DNA from: Pseudomonas sp. B6002
Lineage (GTDB): Bacteria; Pseudomonadota; Gammaproteobacteria; Pseudomonadales; Pseudomonadaceae
Direction: 5' to 3'
Assembly: GCF_013385985.1 (NCBI RefSeq)
Contig: NZ_JACAOY010000008.1
Coordinates: 53,019 to 117,018 of the forward strand
DNA: 64,000 nucleotides
The notes below the pieces were generated by a model, which was not told where the DNA came from, searched no databases, and was given only the letters and a program-made list of their open reading frames with translations. This document shows, piece after piece, positions 17,536-25,850 of the stretch (position 1 is its first letter; each line of letters begins with the position of its first letter). The position numbers and the translations under genes are program-made.

Positions 17536-18315
17536 TTACGTGCGCATCCCACGCCCGCTCACCAGCAACTTGGCGCAGCCGATATACAGCACCACGGTCG
17601 CCACCAGCATGAACGTGATCGCCACGCTGATCTTGATGTCCGACACCCCCAGGATGCCGTAGCGGAAGGCGTTGACCATGTGCAGCACCGGGTTGGCCAG
17701 CGACACGGTCTGCCAGAAAGGCGGCAACAGGGTGATGGAGTAGAACACCCCGCCCAGGTAGGTCAGCGGCGTCAGCACAAAGGTCGGGATGATCGAAATA
17801 TCATCGAAGTTGCGTGCAAATACGGCGTTGATGAACCCCAGCAGCGAGAAGATCGTCGCCGTCAGCACCACCACCAGCAAGGTGACCCCCAGGTGATGCA
17901 CCTGCAGGTGGGTGAAGAACAGCGACAGCAAGGTCACGATCACCCCGACCATCAGGCCGCGCAGCACACCGCCCAGGGTGTAGCCGATCAGGATGGTGTG
18001 CGGCGATACCGGCGACACCATCAGCTCCTCGATGGAGCGCTGGAACTTGCTGCCGAAGAAGCTGGAAACCACGTTGCCGTAGGAGTTGGTGATCACCGAC
18101 ATCATGATCAGGCCCGGCACGATGTACTCCATGTAGGTGAAGCCACCCATGTCGCCGATCTGGCGACCGATCAGGTTACCGAAGATCACGAAGTACAAGA
18201 CCATGGTGATCGCCGGCGGCAGCAGGGTCTGCGGCCAGATCCGGGTAAAGCGCTTCACTTCGCGGTAGACGATGGTTTGCAGCGCGACGAGGTTGGGTTG
18301 CAGTTCGGAACTCAT
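17536..18315 (-). CDS. yadH: ABC-2 type exporter permease (YadH-like)
   Basis: A 259-aa ABC-2 permease with six helices. It has the family's conserved TYMEYIVPGLIMMSVITNSYGN and the motif SPVSPHTILIGYTLGGVLRG. It pairs with the ATPase gene upstream, which it overlaps by 4 bp (ATGA), so the two form one exporter. The substrate of YadGH-type systems is not established. It is full length and ends at a strong bidirectional terminator. Confidence 0.88.
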   Translation of the reverse strand: MSSELQPNLVALQTIVYREVKRFTRIWPQTLLPPAITMVLYFVIFGNLIGRQIGDMGGFTYMEYIVPGLIMMSVITNSYGNVVSSFFGSKFQRSIEELMVSPVSPHTILIGYTLGGVLRGLMVGVIVTLLSLFFTHLQVHHLGVTLLVVVLTATIFSLLGFINAVFARNFDDISIIPTFVLTPLTYLGGVFYSITLLPPFWQTVSLANPVLHMVNAFRYGILGVSDIKISVAITFMLVATVVLYIGCAKLLVSGRGMRT

Positions 18316-19244
18316 ACCGCCACCTTCGCCAGATTTTTCTCCACCAGGGACACGAACAACTCCTCAAGGCGATTGGTTTTGTTACGCAGGCTCAGCACTT
18401 CGATGCTCTGGGCTGCCAGTTGAGTGAACAGCGCCGTGATACCCATGGCCTTGTCCACCTGGACTTCCAGGGTATGGCTGTCCACCAGGCGGCTCGGGTA
18501 GCCGAGCAGTTGCGGCGGCGCCGACAGGTTGTTCTTCAAGTCGAGCAGGAAGGTTTCCACATGCAACTGGCCCAGCAGGTTACGCATGCTGGTGTTTTCG
18601 ACGATGGTGCCGTGGTCGATGATGCCGATGTTGCGGCACAGTTGCTCAGCCTCTTCCAGGTAGTGGGTAGTGAGGATGATGGTGATGCCCTTCTCGTTCA
18701 GCTCAGTGAGGAAGGTCCACATCGAACGGCGCAGCTCGATATCCACACCGGCCGTTGGTTCATCGAGGATCAACAGGCGCGGCTCGTGCACCAGGGCGCG
18801 GGCAATCATCAGGCGGCGCTTCATGCCGCCGGACAGTGAGCGCGAAGGCACATCACGCTTGTCCCACAGGCCTAACTGGGTCAGGTACTGCTCGGCGCGC
18901 TCCTTGGCGACTTTCGCCGGGATGCCGTAGTAACCGGCCTGGGTCACGACGATGTCGAAGGTCTTTTCAAACTGGTTGAAGTTGAACTCCTGGGGCACCA
19001 CGCCGATGGAACGCTTGAGCGCCGCCGGGGATTTGTCCAGGTCATGACCAAAGATATTCACCGTGCCACTGGTCTTGTTGACCAGTGTCGAGAGGATACC
19101 GATGGTGGTGGATTTGCCGGCACCGTTGGGGCCGAGCAAGGCAAAGAAGTCACCTTCGGCAACGTCCAGATCGATACCACTCAGGGCCTGGAAACCGTTG
19201 CCGTAGGTTTTGGTTAGCTGCCGGATGGACAGAGCGGAACTCAT
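18312..19244 (-). CDS. yadG: ABC-2 exporter ATP-binding protein (YadG-like)
   Basis: A 310-aa ATPase with Walker A GPNGAGKST (about 38-46), the Q-loop in VVPQEFNFNQFE, signature LSGGMKRRL, Walker B LLILDEPTAGVD and the switch His in TTHYLEEAE. It pairs with the overlapping permease gene. The length and the C-terminal accessory domain match YadG. The gene starts at ATG in AT-rich DNA; the 133-bp gap to the GST gene on the same strand (19245-19377) holds no other gene. Confidence 0.9.
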   Translation of the reverse strand: MSSALSIRQLTKTYGNGFQALSGIDLDVAEGDFFALLGPNGAGKSTTIGILSTLVNKTSGTVNIFGHDLDKSPAALKRSIGVVPQEFNFNQFEKTFDIVVTQAGYYGIPAKVAKERAEQYLTQLGLWDKRDVPSRSLSGGMKRRLMIARALVHEPRLLILDEPTAGVDIELRRSMWTFLTELNEKGITIILTTHYLEEAEQLCRNIGIIDHGTIVENTSMRNLLGQLHVETFLLDLKNNLSAPPQLLGYPSRLVDSHTLEVQVDKAMGITALFTQLAAQSIEVLSLRNKTNRLEELFVSLVEKNLAKVAV

Positions 19245-19377
19245 ATCGGATTACGCACCAAAGAAGGGAATTGGAAGAATAGATGAGGGCGCAGCGCGCG
19301 TATTCAACGGCGGCGCATGACAACCATGTTGGCTGCCCGCGCCGCACAAGTACAGTCACCTGTATTAATAGTCAGTA

Positions 19378-19995
19378 TTAAGTCAACGCAGTCATGACCG
19401 CTTTGCGGTAGGCCGGGCGCTGCTGCAGGCGCTGGTACCAGGCCTCTAGATGGGGCATTGCAGGCCGCTCGATGGGCATTTCAAACCAGGCGTAGGCAAA
19501 GCAGCCCAGGGGGATGTCGCCCATGCCGATCTCGTTGCCCGACAGATACGGCTGTGTGGCGAGGGCCTGGTCGACGGTCTTGAGCACATCGATGCAGGCT
19601 TGGCGCCCGGCGTTGATGCTGTCCCAGTTCTGCTTTTCGGCGGGGGTGCGCAGGATGCCCCAGAACACAATCTTGAACGGTTCGGCGAGGGTGGACGTGG
19701 TCCAGTCCATCCACTTTTCAGCGTTGGCTCGCGCCTTCAAGTCGGTGGGGTACCAGCTGGAGGCTTCCTTCGCGCAGAGGTAGCGCACGATGGTGTTGGA
19801 CTCCCACAGCACAAAGTCGCCGTCTTCGATCATCGGCACCCGGCCATTGGGATTCAGTGCCCGGTATTGCGGGGTGTCGACCACACCAAAAGCCCCGCCC
19901 GCATCAATTGCCTCATAGTCCAGACCGAGTTCCTCGGCGCACCACAGTGCTTTCCTGACGTTTGATGAATTTTTACGACCCCAGATTTTCAGCAT
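19378..19995 (-). CDS. Glutathione S-transferase family protein
   Basis: A 205-aa protein with a thioredoxin-fold N-terminal domain (KIWGRKNSSNVRKALWCAEELG; Ser/Asn in the active-site turn) and the ALNPNGRVPMIEDG and LWESNTIVRYL glutathione-site segments, followed by an all-helical C-terminal domain. The Ser-rich start suggests a theta/zeta-like GST using Ser rather than Tyr. The substrate is unknown. The next gene on the strand, a transglutaminase-like gene, starts 56 bp upstream. Confidence 0.88.
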   Translation of the reverse strand: MLKIWGRKNSSNVRKALWCAEELGLDYEAIDAGGAFGVVDTPQYRALNPNGRVPMIEDGDFVLWESNTIVRYLCAKEASSWYPTDLKARANAEKWMDWTTSTLAEPFKIVFWGILRTPAEKQNWDSINAGRQACIDVLKTVDQALATQPYLSGNEIGMGDIPLGCFAYAWFEMPIERPAMPHLEAWYQRLQQRPAYRKAVMTALT

Positions 19996-20051
19996 GACCG
20001 CGCCTTATCGTTGATGAACATGGCTTGATGAACGCAGCAGCATACGCCGGT

Positions 20052-20711
20052 TCACGCGCGGCTTAAATCGCTCTGCATGTCGCCCAGCAGGTCTGGCATG
20101 TCCTCGGCAAACAGGTGCGGGTAACACTGGCGGATATGGGCGAAGAAAAACGCCTCGGGCACGTCGGGAAACTGCCCGTGGTCCAGCACATATTCCATCG
20201 AGCGCTGACCCTGGCGATTGAACGCGTGGAACACGCTGTCATGCAGGCCATCGAACGCCAGCGGCGGCACATCGAACAATTCACACAACTGGCTGTTGAA
20301 CGCCGGGGTCGCCTTGACCCAGCGCCCGCGCAAGTACAACTCGGTGTAGCCATGCATGGCGAACACATCGCTCTTGAGCAAGGCGATCAGGCGCGGCGTC
20401 GACAGGTGGTTGCGCACGTCGGCCAGGCCGATGCGCGCCGGTATGCCGCAGTGGCGGGCACAGGCGGCGAGCAAGGTGGCCTTGGGCACGCAGTAGCTCT
20501 CACCGGTGGCGAGGGCGAAGCTGGCGTTGAGGGTGCCGGGGTCACGGCTGAAGGTGTACGGGTTATAGCGAATCGCCTCACGCACGGCGTAGTAGAGACT
20601 GACTGCCTGGTCACGCAAATCTGCGCTGGGGCCACGATGTTTTTCGGCGAACTCCACCACCGCAGGGTGGTCACTATCGATGAAGCGGCTGGGACTCAGG
20701 TACGTATCCAT
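20052..20711 (-). CDS. Transglutaminase-like domain protein
   Basis: A 219-aa protein with a transglutaminase-like core. The catalytic Cys lies in ESYCVPKATLLAACARHCGIPAR and the His in FAMHGYTELYLRGRWV. Where classical members carry the third-residue Asp, this protein reads KATPAFN, so the triad may use another residue. I chose the ATG at 20711 (GGAG nine bases upstream); the longer open frame to 21083 runs through the opposite-strand fadE start and is not credible. The function is unknown; relatives act as proteases or amide hydrolases. Confidence 0.75.
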   Translation of the reverse strand: MDTYLSPSRFIDSDHPAVVEFAEKHRGPSADLRDQAVSLYYAVREAIRYNPYTFSRDPGTLNASFALATGESYCVPKATLLAACARHCGIPARIGLADVRNHLSTPRLIALLKSDVFAMHGYTELYLRGRWVKATPAFNSQLCELFDVPPLAFDGLHDSVFHAFNRQGQRSMEYVLDHGQFPDVPEAFFFAHIRQCYPHLFAEDMPDLLGDMQSDLSRA

Positions 20712-20902
20712 GGGCGTTATCTCCGAAGCAAGCCTTGAGTGTAACGACAGGTTTGCCCTGTAGATAACGACGATTCGGCCAATTGTCGGCGCCTGGTGAC
20801 CGGTGCTTCCCGTACAACTCGTAACACCCTGATCACCGCGCTTTTTCGGATGCCGACTAAGCTCCTTGGTGGTTTCGCCCCTGGTTTCACGGAGGATTGA
20901 AT

Positions 20903-23350
20903 ATGCTGTTGTTGTGGATACTGGTTCTGGTGGTCGGCATTGCCTACCTGGCACACCGCCGCACCGCGCCGCTGCCCGCCCTGGGTGTGGTCGCCGTCTA
21001 CCTGCTGGCGATGGGCGCCTGGAGCCACGCACCGGGTTGGCTGCTGCTGATCTTCTGGGTGTTGCTGGCGGCTGTCGCTGCACCGCTGCTGCTGCCGGAC
21101 CTGCGCCGCCAATACTTCACCAAGCCGCTGTTCAGTTGGTTCCAGAAAGTCCTGCCGCCGATGTCCGAGACCGAGCGCGATGCGATCGACGCCGGCACCG
21201 TGTGGTGGGATGGCGAGCTGTTCAGCGGTCGCCCCGACTGGGACAAGTTGCTGGCCTACCCCAAGGCGCAACTGACCGAAGAAGAACAGGCCTTCATCGA
21301 CGGCCCCACCGAAGAACTCTGCGCGATGGTCAGCGACTGGGAAATCGGCCAGGCCATGGACCTGCCGCCCGCCGCCTGGGAACACATCAAGACCCACGGC
21401 TTCTTCGCCCTGATCATTCCCAAGGAATATGGCGGCAAGGGCTTCTCCGCCTACGCCCACTCCCAGGTCGCCATGAAGCTCGCCACCCGCAGCGGTGACC
21501 TGGCCTCCACCGTGATGGTGCCCAATTCCCTCGGCCCGGCCGAATTGCTGCTGCATTACGGCACCGACGAACAGCGCAACCATTACCTGCCACGCCTGGC
21601 CCGTGGCGACGATATCCCCTGCTTCGCCCTTACCGGCCCATTGGCTGGCTCCGATGCTGGCGCCATGCCAGACACGGGTGTGATCTGCAAAGGTGAGTGG
21701 GAAGGCAAGGAAACCCTGGGCCTGCGCCTGAACTGGGAAAAACGCTACATCACCCTTGGCCCGGTCGCGACCTTGCTGGGCCTGGCCTTCAAGGCCCATG
21801 ACCCGGACCACCTGCTGGGCGAAGAAGAAGACCTGGGCATCAGCCTGGCGCTGATTCCTACCGACACCCCGGGTGTAGAAATCGGCCGCCGCCACCTGCC
21901 CCTGGGCGCCGCGTTCATGAACGGCCCCAACTCCGGCAAGGACGTGTTCATCCCGCTGGAATTCCTCATCGGCGGCCAGGAGATGCTCGGCAAGGGCTGG
22001 ATGATGTTGATGAACTGCCTGTCGGTCGGGCGTTCGATCTCGCTGCCGGCTGTCGGCACTGGCGCCGCCAAGTTCACCAGCCTGGTGACCGGCCAATACG
22101 CTCAGGTGCGCGAGCAGTTCAACGTGCCGCTGTCGGCCTTCGAAGGTATCCAGGAAGCCCTGGCGCGCATCGGCGGCAACGCCTGGCTGATGGACAGCGC
22201 GCGCATGCTCACCGCCAATGCCGTGGACCTGGGGGAAAAACCCTCGGTGCTGTCGGCGATCCTCAAGTACCACCTCACCGAACGCGGCCGCGAGTGCATC
22301 AGCCACGCCATGGACGTGCACGGCGGCAAGGGCATCATCATGGGCCCCAACAACTACCTGGGTCGCAACTGGCAAGGTGCGCCGATCTTCATCACCGTGG
22401 AAGGCGCGAACATCCTCTCGCGCAACCTGATGATTTTCGGTCAGGGCGCCATCCGCTGCCATCCGTTCGTACTCAAGGAGATGGCCCTGGCCGGTCGAGA
22501 AGACCATGACCAGGCATTGAAAGAGTTCGATGGCTTGTTGATGCAGCACATTGGCTTTGCCGTGAGCAACGCCGCCAGCACCCTGGTACTGAACCTCGGC
22601 ATCGGCCACTTCGAGAAAGCGCCGGGCAACCGTTTGAGCCAGGGTTACTTCCGTGCGCTGAACCGCCAGGCTGCCGCCTTCGCCCTGCTCGCCGACTTGA
22701 GCATGATGTTGCTGGGTGGCGAACTGAAGCGTCGCGAACGCCTGTCGGCCCGCCTGGGCGATGTGCTGAGCCATATGTACCTGGCGTCGGCCGCGCTCAA
22801 GCGCTACCACGACCTGGACTCGCCGGACCATCTGGAGCCGCTGTTCGCCTGGGCCATGGAAGAAAGCCTTGGCCAGTCGGAACGTGCGCTGGATGAACTG
22901 CTGAGCAACTTCCCGAACAAGGTGCTCGGTTGCCTGCTGCGGGTGATCGTGTTCCCGTTTGGCCGTCGCCACACCGGGCCGTCCGATGCGCTGGATGCCG
23001 AAGTGGCTGCGGTGATCGGCCGGGCCAAGGGCGACCCGACCCTCGAAGAGCTGTTGGCCGGCTGCTACCGCCCGCAATCGGCGGACGACCCGGTGGGCGC
23101 CCTGCAACACGCCTATGACCTGCTCGGCGCCAGCCAACCCTTGCAGAAAAAACTCCACCAGGGCCTCAAGAGCGGCCAGGTCAAACCGGCGGCCGGCGAG
23201 CATGCCATCGACGCCGCACTGCACGCTGGCGTGTTGCAACCGGCTGAAGCGCAGACCCTGCGTGATGCCGAAGCGGCACGGCGCAAGGTGATCGACGTGG
23301 ATGATTTCAGCAAGGAGGAGCTGACCCAGGTAGAAGGTAAAGTCCGCTGA
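20903..23350 (+). CDS. fadE: Acyl-CoA dehydrogenase FadE
   Basis: FadE catalyses the first, FAD-dependent step of fatty acid beta-oxidation. The 815-aa length is that of the large FadE type (E. coli 814), with N-terminal membrane helices (residues 1 to about 60), the acyl-CoA dehydrogenase N, middle and C domains (FALTGPLAGSDAGAMPD, VGRSISLPAVGTGAAK, MDVHGGKGIIMGP) and the C-terminal DUF1974 region (from about 530). The ATG at 20903 follows GGAGGA by six bases. It is monocistronic or shares low read-through with the next gene across the hairpin at 23366. Confidence 0.93.
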   Translation: MLLLWILVLVVGIAYLAHRRTAPLPALGVVAVYLLAMGAWSHAPGWLLLIFWVLLAAVAAPLLLPDLRRQYFTKPLFSWFQKVLPPMSETERDAIDAGTVWWDGELFSGRPDWDKLLAYPKAQLTEEEQAFIDGPTEELCAMVSDWEIGQAMDLPPAAWEHIKTHGFFALIIPKEYGGKGFSAYAHSQVAMKLATRSGDLASTVMVPNSLGPAELLLHYGTDEQRNHYLPRLARGDDIPCFALTGPLAGSDAGAMPDTGVICKGEWEGKETLGLRLNWEKRYITLGPVATLLGLAFKAHDPDHLLGEEEDLGISLALIPTDTPGVEIGRRHLPLGAAFMNGPNSGKDVFIPLEFLIGGQEMLGKGWMMLMNCLSVGRSISLPAVGTGAAKFTSLVTGQYAQVREQFNVPLSAFEGIQEALARIGGNAWLMDSARMLTANAVDLGEKPSVLSAILKYHLTERGRECISHAMDVHGGKGIIMGPNNYLGRNWQGAPIFITVEGANILSRNLMIFGQGAIRCHPFVLKEMALAGREDHDQALKEFDGLLMQHIGFAVSNAASTLVLNLGIGHFEKAPGNRLSQGYFRALNRQAAAFALLADLSMMLLGGELKRRERLSARLGDVLSHMYLASAALKRYHDLDSPDHLEPLFAWAMEESLGQSERALDELLSNFPNKVLGCLLRVIVFPFGRRHTGPSDALDAEVAAVIGRAKGDPTLEELLAGCYRPQSADDPVGALQHAYDLLGASQPLQKKLHQGLKSGQVKPAAGEHAIDAALHAGVLQPAEAQTLRDAEAARRKVIDVDDFSKEELTQVEGKVR

Positions 23351-23365
23351 GTCGAGCGGTCATAT

Positions 23366-23406
23366 AAAAACGGGCGCGTGAGCTATATACTCTCGCGCCC
23401 GTTTTT
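23366..23406 (+). terminator. Terminator-like hairpin after fadE
   Basis: A 13-bp perfect stem AAAAACGGGCGCG / CGCGCCCGTTTTT (23366-23378 / 23394-23406) ends in five T. It lies only 20 bp before the next start codon, leaving no room for a promoter in between. Confidence 0.85.
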
Positions 23407-23425
23407 GCTTTAGAGGACTTATCTC

Positions 23426-23833
23426 GTGTCCAACGTCGTTGCCGATCATCTCGTCTTGCTCGACCACCTGCGCAGCATCCTGGTTGCCGTCGGCGAAGCC
23501 GAACAGGTTCCCGAGGAAAGCCACTCGCTGTTCCTGGAGCGTTTCGACGAATTGCGCGCCCTGCTGCCCATCGACCCGATCGAAAGCCAGTACCTGGGCC
23601 AGGACCTGATGAGCCAGGTCATCCTGCGCTACCCACAAATCGCCCACCTGGTACCGCGCGACCTGCTGTGGTTCTTCGGCGGCGACTGCCTGCACTTCAT
23701 GCCCGACGAAGAACTGGACATGTACCAGGCCCTGGAAGAGCGTCGCTTCGAAGCCGAGCAGAACGACGAGCCCTTCGACTGGAACCAGGAGAAGCAACTG
23801 CTGGCCATGTCGGACGACCAGAGCAAGCACTGA
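23426..23833 (+). CDS. Conserved hypothetical protein (PA2817-like)
   Basis: A 135-aa acidic, soluble protein with GTG start and AGAGGA ribosome site. It contains no known domain that I can name; the central RDLLWFFGGDCLHFMPDEELDMYQ and the overall length recall the PA2817 family found next to fadE in pseudomonads. It has no signal peptide or helices. Its only visible promoter access is read-through of the terminator-like hairpin after fadE. Confidence 0.7.
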   Translation: MSNVVADHLVLLDHLRSILVAVGEAEQVPEESHSLFLERFDELRALLPIDPIESQYLGQDLMSQVILRYPQIAHLVPRDLLWFFGGDCLHFMPDEELDMYQALEERRFEAEQNDEPFDWNQEKQLLAMSDDQSKH

Positions 23834-23858
23834 TTTTCTAGAACCACACGACACTCAC

Positions 23859-23942
23859 TGTAGGAGCCGGCTTGCCGGCGATGAGGCCCTTGAAACCAAC
23901 ATTGGGCTCAAGGCCGCCATCGCCGGCAAGCCGGCTCCTACA
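23859..23942. repeat. REP pair
   Basis: Arms of the TGTAGGAGCCGGCTTGCCGG type and its complement enclose a 40-bp loop. It lies between convergent genes (the PA2817-like gene and the LysR gene). Confidence 0.9.
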
Positions 23943-23957
23943 GGTTCAATCGCATGC

Positions 23958-24890
23958 CTACCTTCGGCGCAGTGTGGGTTCGCGCGCCATGCACTCCACC
24001 AGATAATCGATAAACACCCGCAGCTTTGGCGGCAGGTACCGCGTGGGCGAATGCAGCAGCCAGGCCTCGCCATGGTACGAGGCGATGAAGTCCCACGCCG
24101 GCAGCACCTGCACCAGGCTCCCCTCCTCCAGCGCATGGCGCGCAGTGAAGTACGGCAAACTGCCAATCCCCACATGCTGCAACACCGCATCCAGCCGCAC
24201 GCCCGTGTGGTTCGCCGCGTATCGCCCGCGGACACCCACCGTTACCGCCTTGCCACCCTGGCGAAACTTCCAGCGTGAATCCCCCGGTGTCTCTCCCAGG
24301 TAGATGCAACTGTGCTCAAGCAGATCATGGGGGTGACTCGGTGTGCCGTGCTTGGCCAAGTAATGCGGCGTGGCGCACAGCAAATGCTCGATGGGCAGCA
24401 ACTGCCGCCCCACCAACCCCGGTGGCGGGCTATCGGTGATGCGGATGCTCAAGTCGACGTTGTCATCAATCAGGTCCACCTGGCGGTCTTCAAGGATCAA
24501 CTGCACATCCACCTTGGGGTAGCGCCGCAGGAACTCCGGCATATGCGGGTGCACCACAAACCGCCCCACCGCCTTGGGCACGCTGACCCGCACCAGTCCT
24601 TCGGCTTCATGGGTAAATTGGCCGCTGATCTCCATCACCGAGCGGGCCGCGTTGACCATTTCCTGGCAACGCTTGAACACCTCTTCACCGCCTTCGCTCA
24701 AGCGCAATTTGCGCGTGGTGCGCTGCAGCAGGCGGGTGGCCAGTGCCTTCTCCAGGCGCGAGATGCTGCGGCTCACCGCCGATGGAGAAACGCTCAACTG
24801 TCGCGCCGCTTCGGAGAAGCTGCCGGTTTCCACCACCTTGACGAAAATCGCCATCTCGCCCAACAGTGGCAAAGGAAGATTGATGCTCAT
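23958..24890 (-). CDS. LysR-family transcriptional regulator
   Basis: A 310-aa LTTR with an N-terminal winged helix (VVETGSFSEAARQLSVSPSAVSRSISRLEKALATRLLQRTTRKL, about residues 15-60) and a substrate-binding domain with LVRVSVPKAVGRF and DLSIRITDSPPPGLVGRQL. The ATG at 24890 gives the usual N-terminus; a start at 24905 is possible. It is divergent from the AlaX gene 89 bp away and may regulate it, but the AaeR/YafC-like type gives no firm target. Confidence 0.88.
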   Translation of the reverse strand: MSINLPLPLLGEMAIFVKVVETGSFSEAARQLSVSPSAVSRSISRLEKALATRLLQRTTRKLRLSEGGEEVFKRCQEMVNAARSVMEISGQFTHEAEGLVRVSVPKAVGRFVVHPHMPEFLRRYPKVDVQLILEDRQVDLIDDNVDLSIRITDSPPPGLVGRQLLPIEHLLCATPHYLAKHGTPSHPHDLLEHSCIYLGETPGDSRWKFRQGGKAVTVGVRGRYAANHTGVRLDAVLQHVGIGSLPYFTARHALEEGSLVQVLPAWDFIASYHGEAWLLHSPTRYLPPKLRVFIDYLVECMAREPTLRRR

Positions 24891-24979
24891 GACGCACAGG
24901 TCCATTGATAATTGAACGGATTATCACCCATCTACGCACTATTTATACTGCCCGCAGAACCCTGATGCGGATGTAAACG

Positions 24980-25621
24980 ATGACCGAGCGCCTGTTTTTT
25001 ACCCACGACCACCTGACCGCCGAACTGGAGGTGCTAAGTTGCGCGCCCCATGAGGATCAGTTTGCGGTCACCCTGCAGTCGACGATCTTTCACCCCCAGG
25101 GTGGCGGGCAACCGTTCGACACCGGCTGGCTCGGCGACAGCCAGGTGCTGCGCGTCACTCAGGAAGCCGATCGCGTGGTGCATTACGTGGATCAACCTGT
25201 ACAGCCCGGCCCGATCACGGCGCGGGTCGATGCACAACGTCGCGCCCTGCACACGCGCCTGCATTCAGCCGGGCATTTGATTGGCAATGCCGGTGAACGC
25301 CTGGGCTGGATGCCGATCAAGGCGCACCACTGGCCTGGCGAAGGCAAGATCACCTTCATCCGTGGGGAGGCGGCACAGGCCATGGACGCCGAGGCCCTTC
25401 AGCGCCAGGTGGATCAATGGATCGCCGCGGATTACCCACGCCACATGGCCCTGGAAGACGGCACCCGCGAAGTCGGTTTCGGCGAATTGCCCGCCTATGC
25501 CTGTGGCGGCACCCATGTGCAGGCGCTGAGCGAACTGGGCCAAGTGACCATCCTGGCCCTGTCCGAGAAAAAGGGCGCGCTGTCGGTGCGTTACAGCATC
25601 AACGACAACACTGCCGTTTGA
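24980..25621 (+). CDS. AlaX-type alanyl-tRNA editing protein
   Basis: A 213-aa stand-alone editing domain homologous to the AlaRS editing module. Zinc ligands are seen as HSAGH (His95, His99) and CGGTH (Cys175, His179). FHPQGGGQPFDTG in the first half is the usual β-barrel glycine motif. It hydrolyses Ser (and perhaps Gly) mischarged on tRNA-Ala in trans. It is monocistronic, divergent from the LysR gene and followed by a REP array. Full length for the AlaX-M/L class. Confidence 0.88.
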   Translation: MTERLFFTHDHLTAELEVLSCAPHEDQFAVTLQSTIFHPQGGGQPFDTGWLGDSQVLRVTQEADRVVHYVDQPVQPGPITARVDAQRRALHTRLHSAGHLIGNAGERLGWMPIKAHHWPGEGKITFIRGEAAQAMDAEALQRQVDQWIAADYPRHMALEDGTREVGFGELPAYACGGTHVQALSELGQVTILALSEKKGALSVRYSINDNTAV

Positions 25622-25633
25622 TCGCCCCAATCC

Positions 25634-25850
25634 TGTAGGAGCCGGCTTGCCGGCGATGGCGGCCTTGAATCCTGCGTTGGACTCACGGGCCTCATCGCCG
25701 GCAAGCCGGCTCCTACAGGGCGATGGTGGCCTTGAATCCTGCGTTGGACTCTCGGGCCTCATCGCCGGCAAGCCGGCTCCTACAGGGCGATGGTGGCCTT
25801 GAATCCAGTGGTGGTCTCAGGGCCTCATCGCCGGCGAGCCGGCTCCTACA
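25634..25850. repeat. Tandem REP array with three 67-bp units
   Basis: After a left REP arm at 25634, a unit starting CGATGGYGGCCTTGAATCC and ending in the right REP arm is repeated at 25654, 25721 and 25788, exactly 67 bp apart. Units 1 and 2 are nearly identical; unit 3 has diverged in the loop and in one arm base. The last unit overlaps the phoD stop codon. Confidence 0.9.

Noticed and set aside
20712-21083. N-terminal extension of the transglutaminase-like gene
   Set aside because: It overlaps fadE in antisense and is rich in Arg/Pro; ATG 20711 has a ribosome site.
20717-23239. 840-codon open frame on the minus strand
   Set aside because: It is antisense to fadE; the translation is rich in His/Gln/Arg/Gly and has no domain, as expected of a shadow in GC-rich DNA.
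25634-25850. CRISPR-like appearance of three regular repeats
   Set aside because: The units are REP elements with inverted arms; there are no unique spacers and no cas genes.
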